13,146 nucleotides of DNA, taken from the NCBI GenBank assembly GCA_030538115.1, contig JAUNUP010000056.1, forward strand, positions 1 through 13,146, in the 5' to 3' direction. The notes under the pieces are model-generated. The model searched no databases and was not told where the DNA came from. It was given only the letters and a program-made list of their open reading frames with translations. Each line of letters starts with the position of its first letter. Within the stretch, counting starts at the first letter, position 1. This DNA comes from Dermatophilus congolensis. GTDB taxonomy: Bacteria > Actinomycetota > Actinomycetes > Actinomycetales > Dermatophilaceae. Both the position numbers and the translations under genes were made by a program. Below, in pieces: positions 1 to 7,719 of this stretch.

Positions 1-29
1 GGCGGGTCGAGCAACTCCGCCTGACTGGG

Positions 30-67
30 TTTTCCACAACCTCGCACCGAGGTTCGCGTTCTCCACA
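30..67. promoter_or_regulatory. Two DnaA-box-like 9-mers flanking a small hairpin
   Basis: TTTTCCACA (30-38) and TTCTCCACA (59-67) lie in the same orientation, each one mismatch from the classical DnaA box TTATCCACA. Between them a perfect 7-bp stem, AACCTCG (38-44) with CGAGGTT (48-54), closes a 3-nt loop. The sequence shows this directly. That it binds DnaA or controls the downstream SAF-domain gene is inference, and chance matches to a 9-mer with one mismatch are common. The pair and the hairpin together are less likely to be accidental than either alone. Confidence 0.35.
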
Positions 68-96
68 GGAGGGCAGCTCGGGCGTCTCGCATCAGC

Positions 97-813
97 GTGC
101 GGGCTCGTAGCGTCGTCGCCATGCCATGGCTCGAACGCTCGTCGACACCTCCCAAGGCCAGATCACGCCGTTCGCTGCGGCGCGCCCTCGTGATCCGCAA
201 GGCAATCGCCGCCGGCCTCGTGGGGTGTGCCACGTGGCTCGCGCTGCAACTGCTCGGCATCGGCGTCGGTGGCGTGGGCTCAGAAGGCACGGTCGCCGTG
301 CTCGTCGCCGCCCGCGATCTACCAGCCGGGCACACCGTCACCGCCTCCGATGTCTCGTCGCGCCGAGTTGCTGCGGCCGCGGTCGCCGATTCGGTGCGAG
401 AAGTCGACCGCAGCACTCTCGAATCCGGCCGAATTCTCACCGGCCCGATTCGCGGCGGCGAGATGTTGTCGTCCACACGACTGAGAAATCCGGAGAATTT
501 CGAGGGCCTCGCGCCGGACCGACGCGCCGTGCACGTGCCTTTGCGCGACAACGGCACGGTCTCTCTCTTGCATCGCGGCAGCCGTGTCGACATCTATTCC
601 ACGGCGGGCGGCCGCCTCGTCGTCGGCGATGTAGAGATTCTCCAGGTCGATTCACCACCTGCTTCCGGTGGCGGACTCGGAGCCGTGAGCAGCAGCGATG
701 CGGCGGGGGTGGTCGTGGCTGTCCCCGTCGCATCCGCCGCCGCGATGATGTCGGCTCTCGGATCACAGTCATCCGAGGGTGGGCAAATTCACCTTGCCTT
801 GCGCAACCATTGA
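97..813 (+). CDS. SAF-domain membrane protein, CpaB/RcpC-like
   Basis: This encodes a 238-residue protein if translation starts at GTG 97, or 230 residues from ATG 121. Neither start has a well-placed ribosome site; an AGGAGG-like run at 67-72 is about 25 nt before the GTG, so the start is uncertain. A basic N-terminus (about residues 10-34) precedes one hydrophobic segment (about 35-58), which suggests a single-pass membrane protein with the rest outside the cytoplasm. The SAF fold begins at about residue 64, with a CpaB-type VAARDLPAGHTVTASDV stretch. SAF domains occur in Flp-pilus CpaB proteins and in many actinobacterial orphans of unknown job. No tad/flp pilus genes are visible in the window, so a pilus role is not supported here. 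The 3' end is followed by a small hairpin (856-869) and then mscL on the same strand, 227 nt away. Confidence 0.8.
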   Translation: MRARSVVAMPWLERSSTPPKARSRRSLRRALVIRKAIAAGLVGCATWLALQLLGIGVGGVGSEGTVAVLVAARDLPAGHTVTASDVSSRRVAAAAVADSVREVDRSTLESGRILTGPIRGGEMLSSTRLRNPENFEGLAPDRRAVHVPLRDNGTVSLLHRGSRVDIYSTAGGRLVVGDVEILQVDSPPASGGGLGAVSSSDAAGVVVAVPVASAAAMMSALGSQSSEGGQIHLALRNH

Positions 814-855
814 CTCCGGTTTGCCTCGTGCAGCGAAGAATCGGGCAAGACCTGT

Positions 856-869
856 AGGCGACAACGCCT
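856..869 (+). terminator. Small hairpin after the SAF-domain gene
   Basis: AGGCG and CGCCT form a perfect 5-bp stem around the loop ACAA, about 43 nt after the SAF-domain stop. There is no U-run behind it, so termination is only a possibility. Confidence 0.2.
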
Positions 870-879
870 CAGAAGTCGT

Positions 880-885
880 TACTAT
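880..885 (+). promoter_or_regulatory. Possible -10 element upstream of mscL
   Basis: TACTAT stands in the only AT-containing patch of the 227-nt gap between the SAF-domain gene and mscL and resembles a sigma-70-type -10 hexamer (TANNNT). I see no convincing -35 hexamer 16-18 nt upstream. If it is used, the mscL leader would be about 150 nt. Confidence 0.25.
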
Positions 886-1040
886 CGTGCGGGCTCTCAA
901 GCGAACCGAGGCCGGCCACCGACGCAGTTGGACCGTGCGCACTTGAGAAATCGGCGGAAGACGTGCTCCCGTTCACCGCAACGTCGGGCTGAGAACAACC
1001 GAGCCCCTTTCACGCATCCATTTTCAGACCAGAGGTTTTC

Positions 1041-1439
1041 ATGCTCCAGGGTTTCAAGGACTTCATCCTTCGCGGCAACGTCATCGAGCTCGCTGTCGCC
1101 GTCGTCATCGGCTCCGCCTTCCAGAAGGTCGTCGACACGTTCGTCACCGCCATCGTCGAGCCGCTGATCAACGCCGTCGGCGCGCCCGAGTCGAAGGGTC
1201 TCGGCTTCCCCATCCGCCCCGACAACGTCGACGCGACCTTCATCAACTTCTCGACCATCATCAACGCGCTGGTCGTCTTCCTCCTGACCGCTGCGGTTGT
1301 CTACTTCGTGTTCGTCCTGCCGATGAACAAGCTCGCCGAGCGCCGCAACCGTGGCATCGAGCCCGAGCCGGAGGCCGTGCCGGAGGACATCGCGCTGCTC
1401 CGCGAGATCCGCGACCAGCTCGCTCGCCGCACCAACTGA
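1041..1439 (+). CDS. mscL: Large-conductance mechanosensitive channel MscL
   Basis: This encodes 132 residues, the usual length for MscL. The protein forms a homopentameric inner-membrane pore that opens under membrane tension and releases solutes during hypo-osmotic shock. The N-terminal amphipathic helix MLQGFKDFILRGNVIELAVA and the following TM1 (about residues 14-42) match the family closely; the small residues of this segment line the gate. A periplasmic loop (about 43-70) leads to TM2 (about 71-96, rich in Val, Phe and Leu), followed by an acidic linker and the C-terminal bundle helix, EDIALLREIRDQL. ATG 1041 is chosen because AGAGG lies five bases upstream (1031-1035) and the protein begins exactly at the family N-terminus. 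A strong hairpin follows 36 nt after the stop codon. Confidence 0.97.
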   Translation: MLQGFKDFILRGNVIELAVAVVIGSAFQKVVDTFVTAIVEPLINAVGAPESKGLGFPIRPDNVDATFINFSTIINALVVFLLTAAVVYFVFVLPMNKLAERRNRGIEPEPEAVPEDIALLREIRDQLARRTN

Positions 1440-1475
1440 GCGACGAACTTCTGATCGGCTCACGCTGATCGCATC

Positions 1476-1515
1476 GACAAGGGCGGTGTTCCGAATCCGG
1501 AACACCGCCCTTGTC
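1476..1515. terminator. 18-bp hairpin between convergent transcription units
   Basis: Bases 1476-1493 and 1498-1515 are perfectly complementary (18 bp) around a 4-nt AATC loop. It lies 36 nt after the mscL stop on the + strand and 61 nt after the end of the small - strand gene ending at 1577, so it can serve both converging transcripts. No U-tract follows on either side, which is common for actinobacterial terminators. Confidence 0.85.
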
Positions 1516-1576
1516 ATGTGTACGAGGCTCTGTGCTCGACGTCATGTGCACGACCGAAACTCCGCGTCGCAGCGCG

Positions 1577-1789
1577 TCACTCCCAGTGCGGAGGGCGCTG
1601 CTCCTGCAGCCAGTCGTCTCGTGACTCCTCGCGCGACTCGTTGCCCGAGCCACGTTCGGCCCCACCCGAGTCGGTGAGGTCGTCGAGCGTCGGGTCGATG
1701 CGCGTCTCGACGGGTGTGGTGGGCCGGCTCACCGCCCGCCGGCGCCCCGCCTTGACGATGCGCCGCCCACGAGTCGGCTCGTCGCTCAC
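1577..1789 (-). CDS. Small hypothetical protein coupled to the helicase gene
   Basis: This encodes a 70-residue, highly charged, probably disordered protein. It starts at GTG 1789 (another in-frame GTG is at 1792). The GTG shares four bases with the TGA stop of the large helicase gene (GTGA), and no ribosome site precedes it, so translation is probably coupled to the helicase. The first half is basic (GRRIVKAGRRRAV) and the middle is acidic and Ser/Asp-rich. The C-terminus, DDWLQEQRPPHWE, is tryptophan/histidine-containing and looks like the only constrained part. I recall small actinobacterial proteins ending in a similar RPPHW motif, but I cannot name a family or a function. The coupling suggests it works with, or is made in proportion to, the helicase. 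Confidence 0.65.
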   Translation of the reverse strand: MSDEPTRGRRIVKAGRRRAVSRPTTPVETRIDPTLDDLTDSGGAERGSGNESREESRDDWLQEQRPPHWE

Positions 1790-4700
1790 CACAGGTCGTT
1801 GGTGCGGCCTGGCGCGGCCCCGCGACTGCGAGCGCCGACGCCGCGACCGTGGCCACGACCTCCGCGGGCGTCTGCCGTGCGGATCGCCTCGATCACCCGC
1901 GCCACGTCGGGCGCAGGCTTGCGCGCCACGTCTTCGCTCCAGACACGCACGTACTCCCAGCCCATGCGGGTGAGCTGTTCGGCCCGCAGCCGCTCGCGCT
2001 CGCGGGTCGACACCGTCTCGGCATAGCGGCGCCCGTCGGACTCGATGGCGACGACCATGCGGCCGGGCACATACGGGTCTTCGACCGCCAAGTCGAGCGG
2101 CTGTCCGGAGCTGCCGAGGCGTTCGTGCACGACCAGGCCCTCCTTGCGCAGGTGCAGGGCGAAGTCGGCGAGGATCGCGTCGTCCTCTGCACGCCGCGAG
2201 GCGCGCAGAGGGGTGACGTTCGACGACTTGCGCCCCGCGTCGGCCTGGCGACGCAGCACCTCGCGGTCGCCTCCGGACTCGGCGTAGGCGATGAGGTCGT
2301 GCAACGCCTGGGCACCGAGCGAAGTCATTCGTCCGCCGTCGAGGTCGGCCGCGGTGAGCGAGGTGACCACGGTGAGGTGACGACGAGCCGCGGTGATCGC
2401 GCTGTTGAGGCGGCGTTCGCCTCCGTCGAGACCCAACGGGCCCGCGCGATGCAGCGCACGACCGTCGGCGCCCTTGGACGACCCGATCGAGAAGATCACG
2501 GCGTCGCGCACATCACCGGCGGCGCGGTCGAGGTGCTTGACGAAGAACGTCTCGGGCTCGTCTTGTGCCTCGAAGAACGCGAGCACGACGGGGTCGGTCT
2601 CGTCGACGAGCTCCTGACGCAGCTTGGTGAGGATCGCGTGGGTGTTGCGCGGGCTCACCGTCACGACGCCGAGGCTCTGCTCGGGCTTGTTGCGTGCGTG
2701 GTCGAGGGCGAGCTCGACCACCTTGGCGACCTCGAGTTCGAGCAGGTCGGCCTCGGGCCCAGCCTCGTCGCCCGGAGCCCGCTCGGGCTGGGTGATCGAC
2801 ACCAACTCGACCGGCCGGCCACTGGCAGCGCTCGGGAAGGTGAGCGTGTTGCCCTGGTAGAGATGCACGTTCGAGAACGCGAAGAGCCGCTCGTCTTCGC
2901 AGCCGTACTGCCACGTGAGCCGGTGCAGCGGCAGCACCTTGGCCAGCGCTGTGAACACCGACTCGGTCTGCTCCGTCGAGACAACGTCGGCAGCGTCTGG
3001 CGGGCCGGCCGTGAGGCGGAAGCCCGAGGGCGGCAGGCCCTGCTCGTCGCCCACGAGCACCACCTGGGCCGCGCGAGCGATCGCGGAGACGGCCTCAGCC
3101 GCCGCCACCTGGTTGGCCTCGTCGATGACGACCACGTCGAACCACACACCCGGCGGGATGACGGAGGCGACCACGAGCGGGCTCATCGTCCACACTGGGC
3201 GTGCCGCGAGCAACGCGTCGGCGGTGTAGCCGAGCAGTTCGCGCGGCGGCACCTGGTGGCCACGCGCACGGTCTTGAGCGAGAAGGTAATTGGCCTGGTC
3301 GGCGTACATCACACGCGCCTGGCGCAGCCCGGCGGCCACGCGCGCGGCGACGCGACGACCTCCGACACGCACGAACGCACGGTCGAGCCGCATGTACTCG
3401 GCGAGCGCCTTCTCGACGGCTTCGTCGTCGGAGGCGTTCTTCTCACCTTCCGGTGACACCTGGTCGAGCAGAGAACTCCACCAGACGAGTTCGAGTTCGT
3501 CGACCGCGTCGTCGGCGGCCACTGCGCGCTCGGCCAGGTCGTCGATGAGGGGGCGCAGGCCCTGCGCCTCCAGCGAATCGAGCAGCGGCACCACCTTGGG
3601 CAACACGGGCAGGCCGCTGCGGCGCTCATCGAGAGCCTTGATGCGGGCCACCAGATCGGAGCGGGGAGTCTCGGCCAGCCCTCCGCCGTCGCGGGTGCCG
3701 GCCAGCACCTCGTCGAGCCGCGAGAGGTCGGTGGACAGGCCGCTCCAGATGCGCGACGCCTCGTCGAGGTCGCTCGGCACGGTCGGCACACCGGTCGCAC
3801 CCAGTTCGCGCCACCGGGTCAGTTCGTCACGGGCAGCCACGAGCGCCGCGTGCATGTCGCGCTCGGAGGCACCCTCGCGCAGCAACTCCTTGGCCTTGCG
3901 GTGCTGCGAATTGCGCGCCCACCAGCCCAGAGTCACGCCACGGGCCTCGCGGTCGTCGCGATCGGAGGTCGCGTCGACGAGCACGTCGAGGTCGGCGTCG
4001 TACACGGCCGGCGTGAACACGGCGAGGGTGCGGCGGGCGCTCGTGAGCACGTCGATGCCCTCGGCCCAGTGCATCGGTGTCTGAGCAGGCGGGACCCCGA
4101 CCGAGCCGAGGATCTCGTCGAGCCGGGCGCTGTCGCTCGCGAGCCGCTTGCCCGCGAGATCGCGCACGAGCGCACCGATTCCGTCGACGGCCGCCGAGTC
4201 GAGCACGCGGGCGCCGGCCCACGGATCGTCGTCGCCTCCTGACCAGGCACCGTTCGACACGGCCTCACGGAGTGTGCGCCCCGCTTCGACGCAGGCCTCA
4301 CGGTCGAGCCGCGCGAGCGTGGAACGGTCGAGGCGCACCTTCGACGTGGGCGGGTTGGCGCGCTGCGTCAGCTTGGAGGTGGCCGAGAGGGCGTCGAACA
4401 CGCTGACGCCCCAGGGCTCCCGCACCTCGTGCAGGTGCTCGCGGTGGGCGGCCAGGCGCTCGCGGTAGCGGTCGAGCATGCGGGCCGTGTCGTCGACGTC
4501 CGGCTCCGCGACCGGGCCGGCCAGCTCGACGGATTCGGCGTACGCGCGCGACGGCACCGACGGGGAGTGGGCGCCGTCTGCGAAGTCGAGAACGATGTCG
4601 CCGAGTTCGCACTCGGCCAGACGGTGGTGCAGGTCGGTCAGGGCCGCGCGCTTGTGCGACACAACGAGCACGCGCTTACCGGTGCCGACACACGCGCCGA

Positions 4701-5784
4701 CGATGTTCGCGATCGTCTGGGTGCGGCCTGTGCCGGGCGCGCCGCCGATGACGATGTTGAGCCCCGCGCGCACGGCGTCGACCGCTGCCTCTTGGCTGCT
4801 GTCGGCGTCGGCGACGAGCAATTCGCGCACGGCCGGCATGTCGGGCTCGGGGTCGGGCACGTCGTCGGAGGCGAGAAATCGGATGGTGTCGGGATCTCCG
4901 GCCAGGGCCGCGATGATGTCGTTGCCGACCAGCGACTCGCCCAACTCGGCGATGTCGGCGATCATCGGCAGCTTGGCCAGCGAGAACGTGCTGACGACCT
5001 TGCGGTCGACCACCTGAAGGTCGGCCAGGCCCGCGCACAGTCGCGTCAGCTCACGGAAAACCGGCTGCGGGTCGAACCGCGCCGACGTGTACGCCAGGTC
5101 GGCCAAACGCGCCGGGTCGACGTCGATACCCCGCGTGGCCAGGTAGTTCACCAGCACCGGGTTGACCTCGAGGTCGTCACCCAGGTCGATGTCGTAATCC
5201 GTGTGCGCAGCGTTCACCGGGTGCAGCGTGCACGAGCGGATCAGCACCGGCGATTGCGCCCGGCGCGGCGATCCCGGCACGTTCCAGGTGGCCATGCCGA
5301 TCGCCATGAAACACGTGCGCAGCCCCCTCTCCTGCTCCAACTCGATCGCCTGCGCGCGGATGAGCTGCACACGTCTGCGGGCGTCTTCGAACGCGCTGCG
5401 CTCGCGCACCAGGTCGGAGAGACGGGTCGCACGCCCGGCCATCAGCATCGACACACCACCGGGGTGCGCCGTGGTCAGCTCGAGGTTGCCGTCGCGCGTG
5501 TCTTCGTGCCAGAGCAGCGTGTTGGGGCCGCCGAGATCGGCGAGTTCACTGCGCCAGCGCCGGGCCACCGTCGCGACGCGCTCGGCCCGGCCGGCACGAC
5601 CTCCGCGGGCGGCGTCGTCACTGTCGGTACCGGTGTCGGTACCTGCGTAGGGCGCGCCCCCCGGCGCCACGGATGCGGAATCACGGATGTCGTCGCTGCT
5701 CGTGGCGTCGGAGCCATCGTTGACATCGGCAGCAGAACCAGTCCGGGCGTCGCGACCGTTCGGGTCGAAGGGCGTAGAACTCAC
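1786..5784 (-). CDS. DUF4011 / SF1 helicase / Vsr-like nuclease fusion protein
   Basis: This encodes about 1332 residues from GTG 5784, which has AGGA seven bases upstream; TTG 5790 would add two residues. After a disordered acidic N-terminus, a DUF4011-like region starts near residue 75 (WRSELADLGGPNTLLW) and runs to about 240, including EVNPVL. The helicase core begins at the P-loop GGAPGTGRT, where Arg354 replaces the usual Lys. A long, partly helical insertion follows. Walker B is VVVIDEANQ (Asp888, Glu889), then GDEQGLPP (Gln915). Motif VI reads NSAITAARR, with Ala1132 where relatives usually have Arg (ITRAR). The C-terminus is a Vsr/MTES_1575-like PD-(D/E)XK nuclease domain (about 1200-1315), with Asp1231 in PLDLAV and Glu1248/Asp1250 in VAIESDG. 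Known relatives are large SF1 helicase-nuclease fusions, some linked to phage defence. Here it could be defence, DNA repair, or an ATPase-weakened variant; the sequence alone does not decide. Confidence 0.85.
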   Translation of the reverse strand: MSSTPFDPNGRDARTGSAADVNDGSDATSSDDIRDSASVAPGGAPYAGTDTGTDSDDAARGGRAGRAERVATVARRWRSELADLGGPNTLLWHEDTRDGNLELTTAHPGGVSMLMAGRATRLSDLVRERSAFEDARRRVQLIRAQAIELEQERGLRTCFMAIGMATWNVPGSPRRAQSPVLIRSCTLHPVNAAHTDYDIDLGDDLEVNPVLVNYLATRGIDVDPARLADLAYTSARFDPQPVFRELTRLCAGLADLQVVDRKVVSTFSLAKLPMIADIAELGESLVGNDIIAALAGDPDTIRFLASDDVPDPEPDMPAVRELLVADADSSQEAAVDAVRAGLNIVIGGAPGTGRTQTIANIVGACVGTGKRVLVVSHKRAALTDLHHRLAECELGDIVLDFADGAHSPSVPSRAYAESVELAGPVAEPDVDDTARMLDRYRERLAAHREHLHEVREPWGVSVFDALSATSKLTQRANPPTSKVRLDRSTLARLDREACVEAGRTLREAVSNGAWSGGDDDPWAGARVLDSAAVDGIGALVRDLAGKRLASDSARLDEILGSVGVPPAQTPMHWAEGIDVLTSARRTLAVFTPAVYDADLDVLVDATSDRDDREARGVTLGWWARNSQHRKAKELLREGASERDMHAALVAARDELTRWRELGATGVPTVPSDLDEASRIWSGLSTDLSRLDEVLAGTRDGGGLAETPRSDLVARIKALDERRSGLPVLPKVVPLLDSLEAQGLRPLIDDLAERAVAADDAVDELELVWWSSLLDQVSPEGEKNASDDEAVEKALAEYMRLDRAFVRVGGRRVAARVAAGLRQARVMYADQANYLLAQDRARGHQVPPRELLGYTADALLAARPVWTMSPLVVASVIPPGVWFDVVVIDEANQVAAAEAVSAIARAAQVVLVGDEQGLPPSGFRLTAGPPDAADVVSTEQTESVFTALAKVLPLHRLTWQYGCEDERLFAFSNVHLYQGNTLTFPSAASGRPVELVSITQPERAPGDEAGPEADLLELEVAKVVELALDHARNKPEQSLGVVTVSPRNTHAILTKLRQELVDETDPVVLAFFEAQDEPETFFVKHLDRAAGDVRDAVIFSIGSSKGADGRALHRAGPLGLDGGERRLNSAITAARRHLTVVTSLTAADLDGGRMTSLGAQALHDLIAYAESGGDREVLRRQADAGRKSSNVTPLRASRRAEDDAILADFALHLRKEGLVVHERLGSSGQPLDLAVEDPYVPGRMVVAIESDGRRYAETVSTRERERLRAEQLTRMGWEYVRVWSEDVARKPAPDVARVIEAIRTADARGGRGHGRGVGARSRGAAPGRTNDLW

Positions 5785-5871
5785 GCGCAAATCCTATCCG
5801 CTGACACCGGATTCGCTCGGCACCTCACCAGCGACAACGCGGTGTCGGCACTGGCGGAGGCTGTATACACG

Positions 5872-5903
5872 CTCGGGAGAGGGACCTGAGCCCCTCTCCC
5901 GAG
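5872..5903 (-). terminator. Terminator hairpin of the phosphodiester glycosidase gene
   Basis: Bases 5872-5883 and 5892-5903 form a perfect 12-bp GC-rich stem with an 8-nt loop. It begins 46 nt past the stop of the - strand glycosidase gene (5950) and upstream of the helicase start (5784), so it should separate the two - strand transcription units. No strong U-run follows. Confidence 0.75.
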
Positions 5904-5949
5904 ACGGGCCTGACACTGTGCTCTGTGGTGCTCTGCCGCCTCGCCTGGG

Positions 5950-7266
5950 CTAGGGGGCGAGGATGATCACGTCGCTCACGGCGCGCATCCGCGAGCCCGA
6001 GTACGTGTTCAGCAGAGTCGTGCCCGCGACCAGCACGGTCGAGCCACCTCCGTCGAGGTTCACCGCGTCGCGGAACCCGAGGGCCTTGGCAACGCGAGCC
6101 GTCTCGGTGAGGGTGGCGCCGACGCTCTTGACCGAGCGGCCGTCGATGTTGAGAAAGCCGATCTTCCCGTCCGGCAGCGTTCCGATGACGGAGCGGGGGT
6201 TACGGCCCGAGATGCTGCGCCCGGTGAGCCCGGTCGCGATCTGGCCGTCGACGAGCAACCGGAAGCGCCCGGAGACCGCATAAGTGTTGCGGTCGAACGA
6301 CACTCGCCGTCCCTTGTCGTCGAACACCCGCTCCACGGTGAGCATGCACGAGCCCCTGGTCGCGGCCTCGGCCAACTCGACGGCGCGGCGGCCCGTGGCC
6401 TGCAGCGAGGTCTGCGATACGGCGAGATTCGTGCCGCGCTTGCTGCTCACCCGCGCGACACAGCCGCGACGGTCGAGCACGACCTCCACGCCGGGCCCTG
6501 CGGGTGTACGGGAGGCGAACAGCGGCGTGAACCGCACGACCTGGCCGCGGGAGCCGCACTCGGACTGGTCTGCCTTGTCCTCGCAGCCCGCCGGAACCGC
6601 AGTGACCGTATTGACGTCGTCGATCGATAGCCGGGTGCCGGTGGCCTTGTTCTGCGTGTAGGCGCTCCACGTGTACTTACCGAACCGCAGGCGGCTCGCG
6701 GCGGAGTCGATCATGACGTTGTACTCGCCGACCGTGCCGGTCTGCTTACTCACCACGCTGCCGCCGTACATCGCGAACCCGACCGGGTCACCGGGGGCCT
6801 GCGGCGAGCGGCCGAGGGAGAAGAAACTGCCGTTCATGGACACGATCGAGTCGGTGCGGCGGGCGAGTTCGGTGACGAGGTCGGTGCGGGCGATGTCGGT
6901 GCCGAACGTCGTGCGCAGGCGGGCCTTGGTCTTCTTCGGGTCGATCACGACGAGACGCACCGCCCAGGGGCCGTATTGCGTCGTGCCGATCGCGGAGGCG
7001 CGGGCCGGCTTGTCGCCGCGGAACACGGTGGTGATGTCGACGCCCGGCGAGATGGTGCGAGGCACCTTGCGCTCGGGGAGACCTGCCTTGCCGAGCGGGA
7101 TGGGCGGGATCGGCGCAGGCGCAGCCGCGAGCGCGGGCGCACCCGCGGAGGCCGCTGCCGCGGGACCCGCGGACATGCCGGAAAGCGCCGTGCCCGCAAG
7201 CAGGACGACACCGGAAAGAGCTGCAAGCACAGCACGATTGCGAGTTGTGGCGCGATGACGCGACAT
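5950..7266 (-). CDS. Secreted phosphodiester glycosidase family protein (NAGPA domain)
   Basis: This encodes 438 residues from ATG 7266, chosen because AGGGGGA lies about nine bases upstream. A GTG at 7308 would add 14 residues in front of the signal peptide and is unlikely. A basic n-region (MSRHRATTRNR), a hydrophobic core (about 12-30) and an Ala-rich region with AxA-like cleavage sites near 35-45 form a Sec signal peptide, so the product is exported. The rest matches the NAGPA (DUF2233) fold. The NGSFF motif (Asn145 to Phe149) corresponds to the usual NAGFF/NGGYF, and NLDGGGST (403-410) is the characteristic glycine-rich active-site motif. Animal members remove GlcNAc from mannose-6-phosphate diesters; bacterial members act on sugar phosphodiesters, perhaps of the cell wall. 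The substrate here is unknown. It stands alone, with a terminator behind it. Confidence 0.88.
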   Translation of the reverse strand: MSRHRATTRNRAVLAALSGVVLLAGTALSGMSAGPAAAASAGAPALAAAPAPIPPIPLGKAGLPERKVPRTISPGVDITTVFRGDKPARASAIGTTQYGPWAVRLVVIDPKKTKARLRTTFGTDIARTDLVTELARRTDSIVSMNGSFFSLGRSPQAPGDPVGFAMYGGSVVSKQTGTVGEYNVMIDSAASRLRFGKYTWSAYTQNKATGTRLSIDDVNTVTAVPAGCEDKADQSECGSRGQVVRFTPLFASRTPAGPGVEVVLDRRGCVARVSSKRGTNLAVSQTSLQATGRRAVELAEAATRGSCMLTVERVFDDKGRRVSFDRNTYAVSGRFRLLVDGQIATGLTGRSISGRNPRSVIGTLPDGKIGFLNIDGRSVKSVGATLTETARVAKALGFRDAVNLDGGGSTVLVAGTTLLNTYSGSRMRAVSDVIILAP

Positions 7267-7308
7267 GGCGTGTCGGTCCCCCTGATCGATCCGTATCCCC
7301 CCGAACAC

Positions 7309-7719
7309 TGACGCGCCCAGGCTAACCGCGTTGCTTGCGCACCGTCGCTCCGCAACACCCCCGGATGTATCGGTCGTCCCCGCCTCCGGCGCTTCGCTCG
7401 CGGGGAGCGCTGCGGAATCGACCTCCGGAACCCATGAAGGACAAGCACATTCGGCTGCCGCAAGTGACTAGCCGCCGTCGCGCCCGCGAACGCACGGTGA
7501 CGCTCGAGAACGCCCGTCTGCTGGACGAATGACATGAACGCCTTGACGCCCGAGCGCTGCCGCAGGCAGAGTCGGCGAGTAGAAGGCACCGTCGATCGGG
7601 GACGTGAGTCGCCTTCGCCCTGGTCGCTATCCGCGTGATTCGTCTCGCGCTGCGATGGCCGGCGCACAGCTCCGTGCGCCGCCGGGGCGGCCGCGCCCCC
7701 GCACAGCGAAAGACCCCTC
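7309..7719. other. Non-coding gap between divergent genes
   Basis: This gap, which runs from 7267 if the glycosidase starts at ATG 7266, must hold promoters for two divergent genes. I see no clear sigma-70 -35/-10 pair on either strand. TAGCCT, on the - strand near 7319-7324, could be a -10 for the glycosidase, but it lacks a -35. The short frames here (for example 7335-7532) lack ribosome sites and recognisable content, and I do not call them genes. The only structured stretch is the hairpin at 7660-7681. Confidence 0.5.
7660..7681. promoter_or_regulatory. 8-bp inverted repeat upstream of the ParA-like gene
   Basis: CGGCGCAC (7660-7667) and GTGCGCCG (7674-7681) are perfect inverted repeats around AGCTCC, ending 38 nt before the ATG of the ParA-like ATPase gene. 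It could be an operator for a dimeric repressor or a leader hairpin. In such GC-rich sequence chance is a real alternative. Confidence 0.3.

Noticed and set aside
1849..3456. Long open + strand frame (535 codons) opposite the helicase gene
   Set aside because: It is a frame shadow of high-GC coding: low-complexity Arg/His/Gly-rich translation, no recognisable domain, while the opposite strand has clear helicase and nuclease motifs.
1786..5790. The helicase and its neighbours as a full multi-gene defence island
   Set aside because: Only one gene has defence-type domains; flanking genes (mscL, glycosidase) are ordinary, so an island is not supported.
4429..5889. Long open + strand frame (486 codons) opposite the helicase N-terminal half
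   Set aside because: Same shadow effect; the - strand frame contains the P-loop and DUF4011-like region.
7335..7532. 65-codon + strand frame in the divergent gap
   Set aside because: No ribosome site, no recognisable sequence, and within a region expected to carry promoters.
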